A program made the translations under genes and the position numbers. Below the pieces are notes generated by a model. That model did no database searches, had not been told where the DNA came from, and saw only the letters and a list, made by a program, of their open reading frames with translations. Positions 28,501 to 36,634 of a stretch of 64,000 nt of DNA are shown piece by piece. Each line of letters starts with the position of its first letter. Position 1 is the first letter of the stretch. This stretch comes from a virus: positions 1 through 64,000 of IMG/VR virus record IMGVR_UViG_3300042894_008159; one strand, given 5' to 3'.

Positions 28501-29847
28501 CCTTTCTGAATTTAACGAGGAGTTGAATTTACTGATTTTTTTCAATTCAGGCAGGTAGATAGTCCCGTCCTGCAAATTTTGAGGTATTAAAGTTCCAGAG
28601 TTGATAATTTGAAGCCCCTCGTCCGTTGCAATATAATAAGACCAATCTGTACCACCCTCTCCCTTCGCCTTGATGTCATGAATTGTTGGCCAAACATATC
28701 CAGGAGAAACCTCTTGCCATTTTTCTGTTATCTTGTTATATTTCCAAAGATATCCTCCAGTTGGACCAGGATTGCACGTAGCTCCAGTTGGAACTCCTCC
28801 GTTCAAGGGAGAAATTACTGCTAAAATTTCTTGACCAAATGGACTTGCATAAATTAAAGGAACCTCCCAATTCGGGGATCCTAAATTAAATTCACTCAAA
28901 TTCCAAGAAGAACCGGTAGCAGCATTGGGTCCTTCTACGGAAAATATTAATACCTGTGATGTAGCAGATGAAACTGCACATCCAACCCATTTGGTGTCGT
29001 TGGTATCAATCGAAATTGACCTTGTATCTAGGTACCAAGGTGAATTGGATGGAACAGCCGAATTTGATGAATCATAAACTGACCAAACACCATCACTGAA
29101 AACAGTTAAATTCCTTCCAACACACCAAACAGATTCGTTGGGTGTATAAACTCCTGCAAATAAAACAGTTGGATCTGCAAATGGAGTGGATGAAGGGGTT
29201 GGAGTTTGCGTAGGTGTTGCTGAAGAAGTAGGAGTTGGAGTTTGCGTAGGTGTATTAGTGGGTGTGGTTGTAGGAGTTGGAGTTTGCGTAGGTGTTGCTG
29301 AAGAAGTAGGAGTTGGAGTTTGCGTAGGTGTATTAGTGGGTGTGGTTGTAGGAGTTGAAGTTTGAGTAGGTGTATTAGTGGATGTGGTTGTAGGAGTTGA
29401 AGTTTGAGTAGGTGTATTAGTGGATGTGGTTGTAGGAGTTGAAGTTTGAGTAGGTGTATTAGTGGATGTGGTTGTAGGAGTTGAAGTTTGAGTAGTTGTG
29501 GGGGTAGGGGTTTGCGTAGGTGTTGAAGTTAGAGTTGGAGTTGGTGTTGGACTTAATGATGGAGATGGTGTAGGTGGTTCTGGAGCAGAACAATCTATCG
29601 GATCTTGATTTACAATACCAACGGTACTGATATTAATTATGATTGTTTTATCGCCAGTTACTCCTGGATATTCTTTAAAAGCCCAATCGGAATTTCCGCC
29701 ATTAAATACAGAGAGTCCTTGCTCGTCTTCCGATATTTGTGTTCCACCAGTAATTCCATTGAAAGTTGGTTCCTGAGCCCAAATTATGGTGGTCCCAGCC
29801 CACAAATCGCAAACACTCGTTTGATTTCCTGTAATTCTAACTGGCAT
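25522..29847 (-). CDS. Adhesin-like tail protein: Thr/Pro stalk plus beta-propeller
   Basis: 1441 aa, start MPVRITGNQTSVCDLWAGTT. Order: a small N-terminal domain (1-88); a Thr/Pro/Ser stalk (about 89-222) built on a 14-aa unit; then repeats like those of 'two-component regulator' propellers (NGNYWLGTEDGLTYWDGQKF; YIATDEGLQIINSG), consistent with a beta-propeller at about 225-600; then a long beta-rich region with Gly-x-Thr-Gly linkers (GVTGPTGGPIG). The Thr/Pro stalk resembles extended, possibly glycosylated, linkers of bacterial surface adhesins. It sits downstream of gp7-like and probably forms a fibre or receptor-binding component. Function inferred. Confidence 0.75.
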   Translation of the reverse strand: MPVRITGNQTSVCDLWAGTTIIWAQEPTFNGITGGTQISEDEQGLSVFNGGNSDWAFKEYPGVTGDKTIIINISTVGIVNQDPIDCSAPEPPTPSPSLSPTPTPTLTSTPTQTPTPTTTQTSTPTTTSTNTPTQTSTPTTTSTNTPTQTSTPTTTSTNTPTQTSTPTTTPTNTPTQTPTPTSSATPTQTPTPTTTPTNTPTQTPTPTSSATPTQTPTPSSTPFADPTVLFAGVYTPNESVWCVGRNLTVFSDGVWSVYDSSNSAVPSNSPWYLDTRSISIDTNDTKWVGCAVSSATSQVLIFSVEGPNAATGSSWNLSEFNLGSPNWEVPLIYASPFGQEILAVISPLNGGVPTGATCNPGPTGGYLWKYNKITEKWQEVSPGYVWPTIHDIKAKGEGGTDWSYYIATDEGLQIINSGTLIPQNLQDGTIYLPELKKISKFNSSLNSERVYSVDFDENGNYWLGTEDGLTYWDGQKFYNWAVPVVLPVTKVVSVPYGHVFFRCGNPQSNPPTTNGFYHFNGVNFTHYDSSNSGLPSDIVVDFDVATTKSIENSITTYPYNLWIISGNNIVLFDYVLPHVYASSNFEGTTGWNFLSYTPSPTGATSSQVLLPKVQKYNWVYPSWQGYDNADLALNHPGMDPRNLFLTTNFKSIANGEAGNQNYWNWGQTTTYEQQIQAQEIPDYSWMIGITSSPSTSQTVVVTSTTRYGNLNVLGGYSNEQFINFGPSSNTEESYIFENPNFSGATGEVGFLTFYTDKGQVQGVIPFRGGRTRILDVKPSFDGNSLIVAGKFTSYLEAGEFVWNTRFPNAADLTITGVTGPTGGPIGFSNLSTPGITGSFDYPWILNGPTSGTGAYIPDPGLLYDEPAYFIAEVDFDLGDQCSYGGIDFATQSLQSRFNLKKFRYFPAIDSANNPISGPTGFYPIGIGVSGGTELSISQNSIRLMSNFIGGYSTLKNDYSNEGDLPVSPEFIFSPIQNNTYLPSAFVLEMNSEFSLINAKVIGMTGAGSFADSLVSLPNSQTFLTSGTSTHDVNFGGITISHPSGATGFSYPWVLLSNSNFEGITGAFVRNYQINNSNYHTGWHKTIRAFNSTSTYYTAFLFTGDALIEGGGTNEIVSGVSGALQGGILSISPGGKIQSESNFEILPSSYEDVYVTRITEVQGLRGNGDYYLSVNYPLQPGVTGSGNLIQKRNISGTFIDSFSTFEPGQTGTQNELFFTVSPDLNIFITGTNQGLTGPTGLPYPSSNFSPFVSFLESYKPPLGVDEGNIISRAGSGAWTWVDVHNSDNSLYVPMLSTVFFSNYASEIFGKQNNRWILSNARTGEVILDVKFTPYFIYTFTESDYYTIQNTVEDSAGNVYQVSKPAFVSVVNQSIPRANDPNPLLVNSADYGYVAPGRDFESQYADLDRQILEDQIIIRSQNVSNYGSGLKLTDDPNSTFIGN
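29182..29583 (-). repeat. Tandem 42-bp (14-aa Thr/Pro) repeat
   Basis: Encodes STPTTTSTNTPTQT-type units; three near-perfect 42-bp copies flanked by shorter TPTPT variants. It lies entirely in frame inside the adhesin-like gene. Confidence 0.85.
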
Positions 29848-29871
29848 TTTATTTTATTTGGAATTTTTCTT

Positions 29872-29880
29872 TATTTATCT
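29872..29880 (-). promoter_or_regulatory. AGATAAATA variant motif, weak promoter candidate
   Basis: Minus strand AGATAAATAAAG, 24 nt from the ATG at 29847. It differs by one base from AGATATATA and is the copy closest to the T4 late consensus TATAAATA. It overlaps the 3' end region of the gp7-like gene's intergenic spacer. Confidence 0.35.
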
Positions 29881-29885
29881 TAATT

Positions 29886-32800
29886 CTACGAGCAAGGAGT
29901 AAGTACTGTTGGCGGAGTTGGAGAAGTTACCACTAACACAGGGAAAGAGGTAAATTGTGTTTGTGTGGGTCCAGTTGTTGGAGATTCATTTCCGGAAGAA
30001 GAAGGAATTACCCTATAGTAGAAATTTGTAATGTGAGTGTCTTCTGATGAATTCAATTGGTTTGCCACTTCATTTAAAGTAAGCGGACTAGGACCAGAAA
30101 AAGTAACACCAACAGGAAACGGAAAAGTCTCATTGCCGGTACTAATTTTAACATTGTCACCAAGTTGCATAGAATGAATCTCAAATCCGCCAAGCCAACC
30201 ATTTTGATATTCTAAATCGTACCATCCGTGGGCGTATGCCTCATCCCAAGTTGACTGGTTGAAAGTGTTCCAGTTCAAATTTTTCGTTCCGTAATACTTC
30301 AAAGATTCAACTGGGAATTCTCCTGATAATGGACTCCATTCTACAAAAGAAGAAGAACCAGTTATACCACCAGAAAGAAAAGGATCAACGGAAACGACCT
30401 GAAGTGATCCGGTAACAGAAACACTCAAAGAATCTCCATTTCCTATATTTCCAGAATCAACGTCAGACACTAGGTTTACAACTGCTGGGATGGATGTTGG
30501 GTTAAAAGTCTGTGCAAAGTAGTCTGGCTGAGTTACAACCGAATTTATTTGCTGAACGATAGAATTCACAGTTGCTTGCAAATTGGATCCAGAAGATGTA
30601 GCCCCCACGACACGATTATTAATGGATACCGATATATTCCCGCTTCCAGTAACCGTCTGACTGTTCCACACAGAAGGATCAACAAAGTATGCGGTTGCTC
30701 CGGCTATAGAACCAGGTCCACCCGTTAAACCAACTCCTGCAGTTGGTCCCAAAATATAAGGGATTTGAAAAGAATATCCAGTTGAACCTGATGGAATAAT
30801 AATATTCCAATTGGAGTTTATTTCGGGCATGAAACCACCTAGATAAACACCTTGACCCGAAACGTAGTTGTGTGGAACTGAAGTAAAAATGTTCAAAAAT
30901 CCAAACTGAGAACCGGTAATTAAAAGAGAATAAGCTTTAGTTACGGTTAGAACATTTTGGCTTATTGTAAAATTTCCAGAAGCACCAACCGCGGGGGTTG
31001 AGGCAAACACTTGCAAATTTTGTACTTGATTACCGTTGTTACCATAAACAGCAAAATTGAGAATTTCAGGGGGAATTTCTTTTGCAACTTCATTTTCAGT
31101 CTTACCCTCTGCAGGGTATTCCCAAATAGATTGATAAGAATCCCAATCTCTAATCGTTTGTTCCCAGATGTACAGTTCATTTTCTCTGTAACGTGTCCAT
31201 GCATCCAGAGTTATTTCTTTTGGTGAAACCGTTACTGCTGTTTTTTTAATTTTACGGTTAACAAAATTGAAAGAGTCATAAAGAAGACACGTAACATCAT
31301 ATTGTCCAGTAAATGGTAAAAAATGGGCTAGTTTATTAAAATCTAAAATGTTACCTCTGAAAGAATAAAAATATCCGGTTCCTGGTTGCGTGGAGGATTT
31401 TTGGATGATCCACTCAATTTCGTTGTAGGCAGAAAAATCAATTGTGTCCCAGGTGAGGGCTGTAGGTTGAGTTGTGAAAGTTGGCAAATTCAAAGAATTC
31501 CAAGACTGACCCATTTCATCCCAAACCCACCTGTCCACCGCCAACTCCAAAATCAAAGGCATTCCGATTGGATTAACATATAATTGTCCAGTACTTGGAT
31601 CTACAAATTGAATAGGATCCTGACTTGAATCACCTAAAAATTGAAGCTGTCCGTTTTCTTTGAAGTAGTAAAAATTAGCAATTGCAGTTTGCATCGCCGA
31701 GTTTTGCTGTCCGGTGTAATTTTGATTGTTTGTTAAAGGGGCAACAGTATTACCAAAATCCGAGATAGGAGAAGGACTTAGTATAATTTGGCCATTCAGT
31801 AAAGAAGTATTGACTGACGAATAATAGTATAGGTTCGTTTGTTCCTGTGGATTTACTTCTAGCGAAACCGTTCCTCCGCTTGCTCCATTGTTTTCAACCC
31901 CTAAAGGATCTATCTGTGACAAATTAGATTGAGTAGTCAAATAAAAATCATAACCAGGAGTTATCAAGTTGAAATTGTAGGTTTTTCCTAAATTCAAATT
32001 CAAAGTGGGGTTGTTACCAGAAGCTTGGAACAAAGAGGTTGATGTTCCAGTTGCATCAGAGAATCGAAATACGTTGCCAGAAGGTCCTGCTACCGTAACA
32101 TTAATGTCGATCACATCGTTGTAGTTCATTGGAGCTTGAATTCCATATGGATCCTGCCTTATGCCAAAGGCTCTGAGATCTTCAATAAAACCAAAATCCG
32201 GATTTGCAATGAAGTCTACATTATTTCCGGATTCAATGTCGCTTCTGTCCAGAAAATCTGTCCATTCTTTTGTGTTGTAAATGTTAAAATAAACTCCTTC
32301 CCCGGTAATATCTACGATTCTAGCATTTAGAGGAAGATAAGATTGTTTTAGTCTTTGCATCAAAGCAAACAATTTCAACAAAACTTCTTCTTGAGTGAAT
32401 GAAAAGGTTTCCTGCGTGATTGGATATCCATAAGGGTCTAATTCATCGTTTGCTCTAACTATATCATAGTACAATCCAAATAAAGCAGTTTTCTTGTATG
32501 TCCTGCTTGGAACTAGAGTTTCTTCCCCTGAAATATCTAATACATATTCTCCATCATCGTTGGGTCCATAAGTTTGTATAAGACGATATTTTCCGGTATT
32601 AGGATTATCCAAAACATCGGCTATCATGGATTGTTGGTTTGGAAACAATGTGTTACCGTAATTATCCAAAAATTCCTGATTCTGTTGCAAAGGCTGCAAT
32701 TTCACCTTGTTAAAATTCAAATTCAGCCAATATTCTTTGATGCGAAGATCTTGATACCCAAAGAATTTCAGGGCTCCAATAAGTCCTTTATAACTTCCAA

Positions 32801-33914
32801 TGTAGGGAAAAATCTCCTCCCCTGCAACCATTAATTCTTTTCTTTTTTCGTTGATTTCAACGTAGTTTGGTAGAATTTCATTTGGATCATGGTTCTTTAA
32901 AATAACAGAATCTGTTCCAAAAAAAGCGCGACCTAAATTTTGAGTTAATACATCTAACCTAGAATCTTCCCCGATAATCTCTCCATAAAATAAAATTTCT
33001 GCAATTTTATAAGGAGATTCTATACCGTATGTAATGTCTTCTATCACCAATTTTCTTTCGTAGATGTTTGAAGCAACATCTCCGGAATTCAGTCCAATAT
33101 TAATTTGTAAAGCTTTCGATGGAGTCCCAGACTCTGGTGTTTGAATGTAACCTCCAGAATAAACATCACCTGAATTTTGTATAATGGGGACGGCCAAATT
33201 TTGAAAATTCAAAATTGATGGCAAACCATCTATATCTGGGTCATTTTCAACAATTTGGTATGTAAAAATAATATTAGAAACATCAACATCTCCATAGGTT
33301 GAATTTTCCCATCTGGTTCTCCAAAAAGGGGAATTGGCGGAACCAGTAGCTCCAGTGTGAGGGAAACCCAAAAATAAATTAGAAGTAGAAGTATCCTTGA
33401 ACTGCTGAACGATAAACAACTGTTCATTCTCATACAATCCAGCAGATACTTCATCGAAGAAAATAGAACCTCTGTAGTAACCTCCAGATAGATTTTCATA
33501 TTTTGTATCACAGGTAACTGGTGTTCCTGAAGATATAAAGGGTGACCCCAAAATTTGTGCAGATGTTAGAGTAACAACTCCACTAGATATAGTAGCAGCA
33601 GAAATAACACAAACTAAAGTTTGTGCAGGATAGTACGTGAAGGTCAACATTACCTTTGTTCCTTCCGTTAAAGCAGTAACAATAGAATTAAACCAAGGAA
33701 CAATAGAAAAACCGCTTTGATCAGTGTCACTTAGATAAATTGTATTCGAACTTAAATCTAATAAAGACATGAATCCACTAGTGGGTGTAGTGGTTGTAGG
33801 ATCAGATAAATAATTAAACGTTGCAGTTAATGGACCAGAAGCAGTTGGTCCGACATATTCGAAATTGAGAGGATCTCCTCTTTTGTTGAAAAATTTAAGA
33901 TCTAGACCTGTCAT
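29886..33914 (-). CDS. Baseplate wedge protein, gp7-like
   Basis: 1342 aa (T4 gp7 is 1032). Start MTGLDLKFFNKRGDPLNFEY, an opening I associate with large baseplate wedge proteins of T4-like phages. The centre contains NYVEINEKRKELMVAGEEIFPYIGSYKGLIGALKFFGYQDLRIKEYW, typical of wedge-type proteins that pack against gp6. The C-terminal half is a string of beta domains. Order in transcription is gp25-gp6-small gene-this gene, paralleling T4's 25...6-7. Wedge position well supported by context; gp7 homology is inferred. Confidence 0.7.
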   Translation of the reverse strand: MTGLDLKFFNKRGDPLNFEYVGPTASGPLTATFNYLSDPTTTTPTSGFMSLLDLSSNTIYLSDTDQSGFSIVPWFNSIVTALTEGTKVMLTFTYYPAQTLVCVISAATISSGVVTLTSAQILGSPFISSGTPVTCDTKYENLSGGYYRGSIFFDEVSAGLYENEQLFIVQQFKDTSTSNLFLGFPHTGATGSANSPFWRTRWENSTYGDVDVSNIIFTYQIVENDPDIDGLPSILNFQNLAVPIIQNSGDVYSGGYIQTPESGTPSKALQINIGLNSGDVASNIYERKLVIEDITYGIESPYKIAEILFYGEIIGEDSRLDVLTQNLGRAFFGTDSVILKNHDPNEILPNYVEINEKRKELMVAGEEIFPYIGSYKGLIGALKFFGYQDLRIKEYWLNLNFNKVKLQPLQQNQEFLDNYGNTLFPNQQSMIADVLDNPNTGKYRLIQTYGPNDDGEYVLDISGEETLVPSRTYKKTALFGLYYDIVRANDELDPYGYPITQETFSFTQEEVLLKLFALMQRLKQSYLPLNARIVDITGEGVYFNIYNTKEWTDFLDRSDIESGNNVDFIANPDFGFIEDLRAFGIRQDPYGIQAPMNYNDVIDINVTVAGPSGNVFRFSDATGTSTSLFQASGNNPTLNLNLGKTYNFNLITPGYDFYLTTQSNLSQIDPLGVENNGASGGTVSLEVNPQEQTNLYYYSSVNTSLLNGQIILSPSPISDFGNTVAPLTNNQNYTGQQNSAMQTAIANFYYFKENGQLQFLGDSSQDPIQFVDPSTGQLYVNPIGMPLILELAVDRWVWDEMGQSWNSLNLPTFTTQPTALTWDTIDFSAYNEIEWIIQKSSTQPGTGYFYSFRGNILDFNKLAHFLPFTGQYDVTCLLYDSFNFVNRKIKKTAVTVSPKEITLDAWTRYRENELYIWEQTIRDWDSYQSIWEYPAEGKTENEVAKEIPPEILNFAVYGNNGNQVQNLQVFASTPAVGASGNFTISQNVLTVTKAYSLLITGSQFGFLNIFTSVPHNYVSGQGVYLGGFMPEINSNWNIIIPSGSTGYSFQIPYILGPTAGVGLTGGPGSIAGATAYFVDPSVWNSQTVTGSGNISVSINNRVVGATSSGSNLQATVNSIVQQINSVVTQPDYFAQTFNPTSIPAVVNLVSDVDSGNIGNGDSLSVSVTGSLQVVSVDPFLSGGITGSSSFVEWSPLSGEFPVESLKYYGTKNLNWNTFNQSTWDEAYAHGWYDLEYQNGWLGGFEIHSMQLGDNVKISTGNETFPFPVGVTFSGPSPLTLNEVANQLNSSEDTHITNFYYRVIPSSSGNESPTTGPTQTQFTSFPVLVVTSPTPPTVLTPCS

Positions 33915-33917
33915 AAA

Positions 33918-34448
33918 TTAAAAAACTCTTCTGTTGTTAAAAGGAACTGTGTAATTAAAGTAGTTTCGAATTTGCTTTACACTTTCAATGAGAGCATAAA
34001 CAACCCTTTGATAATGTTCTAAAATGAAGTTTTTTGTTGGGTCTCTAAATAAAAGATTGGACATAGTCCTTTCGAAAATTTGGTTCTTATATTCAAATCC
34101 TTCATACCCAAAGTCATTAATAGAATCTCTTATATCGTCGATGTTTTCTTTTGGATCGAAAGCGTACCATCTCCTTTGTGTATTTGAAGGTGTCATCTGC
34201 CTCATGATAGTTTGATATGTTGAAAAATTAGAACACGGAGCGTATTGTATTTGACCTACAGAATTGGTGATAGCAGTTCTATAACCAGAACATCCTAAGT
34301 TATAAGATCGGATTTGAGCTTGCTCAACTGTTAAATACAAATCTGAACTTGTTTCGAAAGAAGGTGTTGTTGAATTGAATTTAACACCGCTCATAGTGTA
34401 AGAGTTAACGGTGTTTTGTGGAAAATTTGGATTAAAATCTTGTGCCAT
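33918..34448 (-). CDS. Small baseplate-associated protein between gp6 and gp7-like
   Basis: 176 aa, start MAQDFNPNFPQNTVNSYTMS. Soluble; a helical C-terminal half (ENIDDIRDSINDFGYEGFEY and FILEHYQRVVYALIESVKQI) and a disordered N-terminus. Its stop and start are within 4 nt of both neighbours. No family recognised. It may be a wedge accessory subunit, by position. Confidence 0.68.
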   Translation of the reverse strand: MAQDFNPNFPQNTVNSYTMSGVKFNSTTPSFETSSDLYLTVEQAQIRSYNLGCSGYRTAITNSVGQIQYAPCSNFSTYQTIMRQMTPSNTQRRWYAFDPKENIDDIRDSINDFGYEGFEYKNQIFERTMSNLLFRDPTKNFILEHYQRVVYALIESVKQIRNYFNYTVPFNNRRVF

Positions 34449-34450
34449 AT

Positions 34451-36181
34451 CTATTGATTTTGGGCTATAATTCTTGCTCTTTGTTCAGAATTCAATTGTG
34501 CTGACAAATTTTTCGGAACGATTGAAGAAATATCAATGTTCAATGCCGAAGGTTTGCCTGGAACAATACCTACTTCATAAAAGGTACCATAACGATCTGA
34601 CCATCCTCCTCGAATTAAAACTAATTCATCGGAGTTAATTACAATATCTCCAAAAGAATTTAAACCAATTTGTCTATTCTTTTGTTCAGCACTGGCGTTA
34701 GGTAGATTGTCTACCGTTTTGTGATATTCTTCATTTGCTTGTCCAACGAAATAAAAAGAAACGGAATCCACACCATCAATAGCCTCAACAATGGCGATAA
34801 TATCAGATTTGGGAATTTTATCTCTTCTCTTCAAATTAATAAAATATTCCGATATAGAAGTTCTTGCCTTATCCTTAATTATTTCAGGATCATAACCTTC
34901 AAAAATAGACAAAACCAAATTTCCAACGAAGTTTTGAATTTCAGGATCTAAAATCTTTACAACTGTCGTGGCAATCATCTGGCCAGAATCTTCTATTAAA
35001 TTTAAAATTGAAAGCTTTTGAGCGGTAGTTAGAACAAAACTTTCTGCAGGAACATCAAAGTAATCTTGCCCACTTAGAATGTTGATTGTTACATCCGGTA
35101 CCAGAAAAAGATACACAACATTATCATCATCTAGAACGTCATCACCAAAAGTTGAAAATGCCTGAATTTGTGAAAAAATATTAAATCTCTGTAGATAGAT
35201 TTCATAATTTTCGGAATTTGCAAACACGAAAGCACGAGAAGTTTTAGGAGCGACCAGACGGGTTAGCTCAATTGGTTCTGGATCACTTCCGAAGGAAGGA
35301 TCAAGTACTCCTAAAATTGTAAGGTAATTATTTAAATTAACTTCTTTTCCAAATAAATCTGTACCAGTATCCATAAACCTATAGGTCAACTGAAGATCCT
35401 TTCTTGAAGCAATATTGCCGCTGAACCCATTGGTTTGGAGATATTCGGCTTTTATAATAGTTCCTCTCAAAGGGGGTTGACCGAAATTTCCGTTTCCGAA
35501 ATAAATATCAATTCCCTCAGAAATTCCAGATTTAACCAAATATCCTTTGCCGTTTAATGGAATATCATAAAGAGAAAAATACATTTTCCATGGAACGTCG
35601 TTAACGGAAATGTCAACATAAAATTGATCAATCAGAGTACCGGATTTTGAAACAACATTGTAACTTTGTAAAGCAGCTCCTGTTCCAGTGAAGGTGGATG
35701 TTTGAAAAGCACCTTGAACCATTTTAAAATTGAATGTTGCTCCTCGATTCAAAGGAACTTTAACTGAAGGTCCATTCAGAAGCAAAGTATAAATCAACCC
35801 ATTTTGTTCACACTGAATTTTAGGTCTACCGGACAAAATTATGGCTCCCCCGCCCACATCAGACTCTCTCAAATTCCAGGTAACAGCAATTTCTCCTTGA
35901 GCAGCCATACCTCTGGCAGGATCATAACCTGCTATTCTGGCCAAGCTTTTAATGGAATAATCCCTGCTGGCCTGATAGATGTTTAATTCTGTGATTGAGT
36001 CTTCAATAAAATACAAAATTAGCTGGGAAATATTTTCCAAGACAAATAAAATTTGTCCCCAGGCAGAAGCCACAGTAAACACATTTCTGGTTTGATTGTA
36101 GGTTCTTTGAAGAAAATTGTAGGTGTCATTTAACAGACCCCGGATCAGAATATTATTTTTCTGGAAAATATTAGTGGCCAT
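34451..36181 (-). CDS. 6: Baseplate wedge protein gp6 (J-like)
   Basis: 576 aa (T4 gp6 is 660). The N-terminal helical half (LLNDTYNFLQRTYNQTRNVF; FYFIEDSITELNIYQASRDYS; SIKSLARIAGYDPARGMAAQG) followed by GEIAVTWNLR and a beta region matches the gp6/baseplate-J layout, where the 'A-x-x-x-GYDP-x-R' element is typical. The C-terminal part (about 400-480) contains VVKILDPEIQNFVGNLVLSIF and RDKIPKSDIIAIVEAIDGVD, the 'initiate-at-interface' pattern of J-like proteins. Gp6 forms the inner ring of the baseplate wedge with gp25 and gp53. It lies directly after gp25 (4-nt gap). Confidence 0.82.
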   Translation of the reverse strand: MATNIFQKNNILIRGLLNDTYNFLQRTYNQTRNVFTVASAWGQILFVLENISQLILYFIEDSITELNIYQASRDYSIKSLARIAGYDPARGMAAQGEIAVTWNLRESDVGGGAIILSGRPKIQCEQNGLIYTLLLNGPSVKVPLNRGATFNFKMVQGAFQTSTFTGTGAALQSYNVVSKSGTLIDQFYVDISVNDVPWKMYFSLYDIPLNGKGYLVKSGISEGIDIYFGNGNFGQPPLRGTIIKAEYLQTNGFSGNIASRKDLQLTYRFMDTGTDLFGKEVNLNNYLTILGVLDPSFGSDPEPIELTRLVAPKTSRAFVFANSENYEIYLQRFNIFSQIQAFSTFGDDVLDDDNVVYLFLVPDVTINILSGQDYFDVPAESFVLTTAQKLSILNLIEDSGQMIATTVVKILDPEIQNFVGNLVLSIFEGYDPEIIKDKARTSISEYFINLKRRDKIPKSDIIAIVEAIDGVDSVSFYFVGQANEEYHKTVDNLPNASAEQKNRQIGLNSFGDIVINSDELVLIRGGWSDRYGTFYEVGIVPGKPSALNIDISSIVPKNLSAQLNSEQRARIIAQNQ

Positions 36182-36185
36182 ATAA

Positions 36186-36557
36186 TTAAGTTACTTTCAG
36201 GGAGACCAGAGGACTTTTACCTCCGTAACTCGGAATAAAAAAATTTAGATACGCAATATCCCTCTGAGTTCCGGCATAAAATTCAACATTGAAATAACCG
36301 TTAAGCTGATAGAAAATTGGAACATAATTTTTAATTTGACGACCAATTTCATCAGTGAGGGATTTCTGAGAGAGCTCTTGGCTGAAAACCAATTCCTCTA
36401 AACTAAGTCCAAATGAAGGATCTCCAAGAACCTCTCCCTTAATTGTCAGCAACAACATTTTGAGCTGACCGATACAAATTTCGATCGGGTCCGTAGTTTC
36501 TAAAACATCGGATTTGTATTGAGGATCTCCTGGGTCTCTGTTGTAAATTTCTATCAT
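36186..36557 (-). CDS. 25: Baseplate wedge protein gp25
   Basis: 123 aa, close to T4 gp25 (132 aa). Hallmark GDPSFGLSLEELVF after a helix (IEICIGQLKMLLLTIKGEVL), then a helix LTDEIGRQIKNYVP and a strand pair (YFNVEFYAGTQRDIAYLNFF). This is the gp25 fold conserved across contractile systems (TssE in T6SS), which anchors the sheath-initiating wedge. First gene of the wedge operon after an AGATATATA motif. Confidence 0.85.
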   Translation of the reverse strand: MIEIYNRDPGDPQYKSDVLETTDPIEICIGQLKMLLLTIKGEVLGDPSFGLSLEELVFSQELSQKSLTDEIGRQIKNYVPIFYQLNGYFNVEFYAGTQRDIAYLNFFIPSYGGKSPLVSLKVT

Positions 36558-36576
36558 CGGGAAATTGCTTTCCCTT

Positions 36577-36585
36577 TATATATCT
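36577..36585 (-). promoter_or_regulatory. AGATATATA motif upstream of gp25
   Basis: Minus strand CCAGATATATAAAGGGAAAG, 19 nt between motif and the ATG at 36557. Predicted to drive the gp25-gp6-gp7 wedge operon independently of the endonuclease gene inserted upstream. Confidence 0.55.
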
Positions 36586-36599
36586 GGCGGAAAAAAGAA

Positions 36600-36634
36600 G
36601 GCAAAAAAATATGCTACTTTATTTTTTTGTTGCC
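36600..36634 (-). terminator. Possible hairpin terminator at end of endonuclease gene
   Basis: On the minus strand GGCAAcAAAAAAATA is followed, after a 7-8 nt loop that includes the stop, by TATTTTTTTGCC and then TTCTTTTTTCC. The stem is AT-rich with GGC/GCC at its base and one bulged C, so it is a weak terminator at best. Confidence 0.3.
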
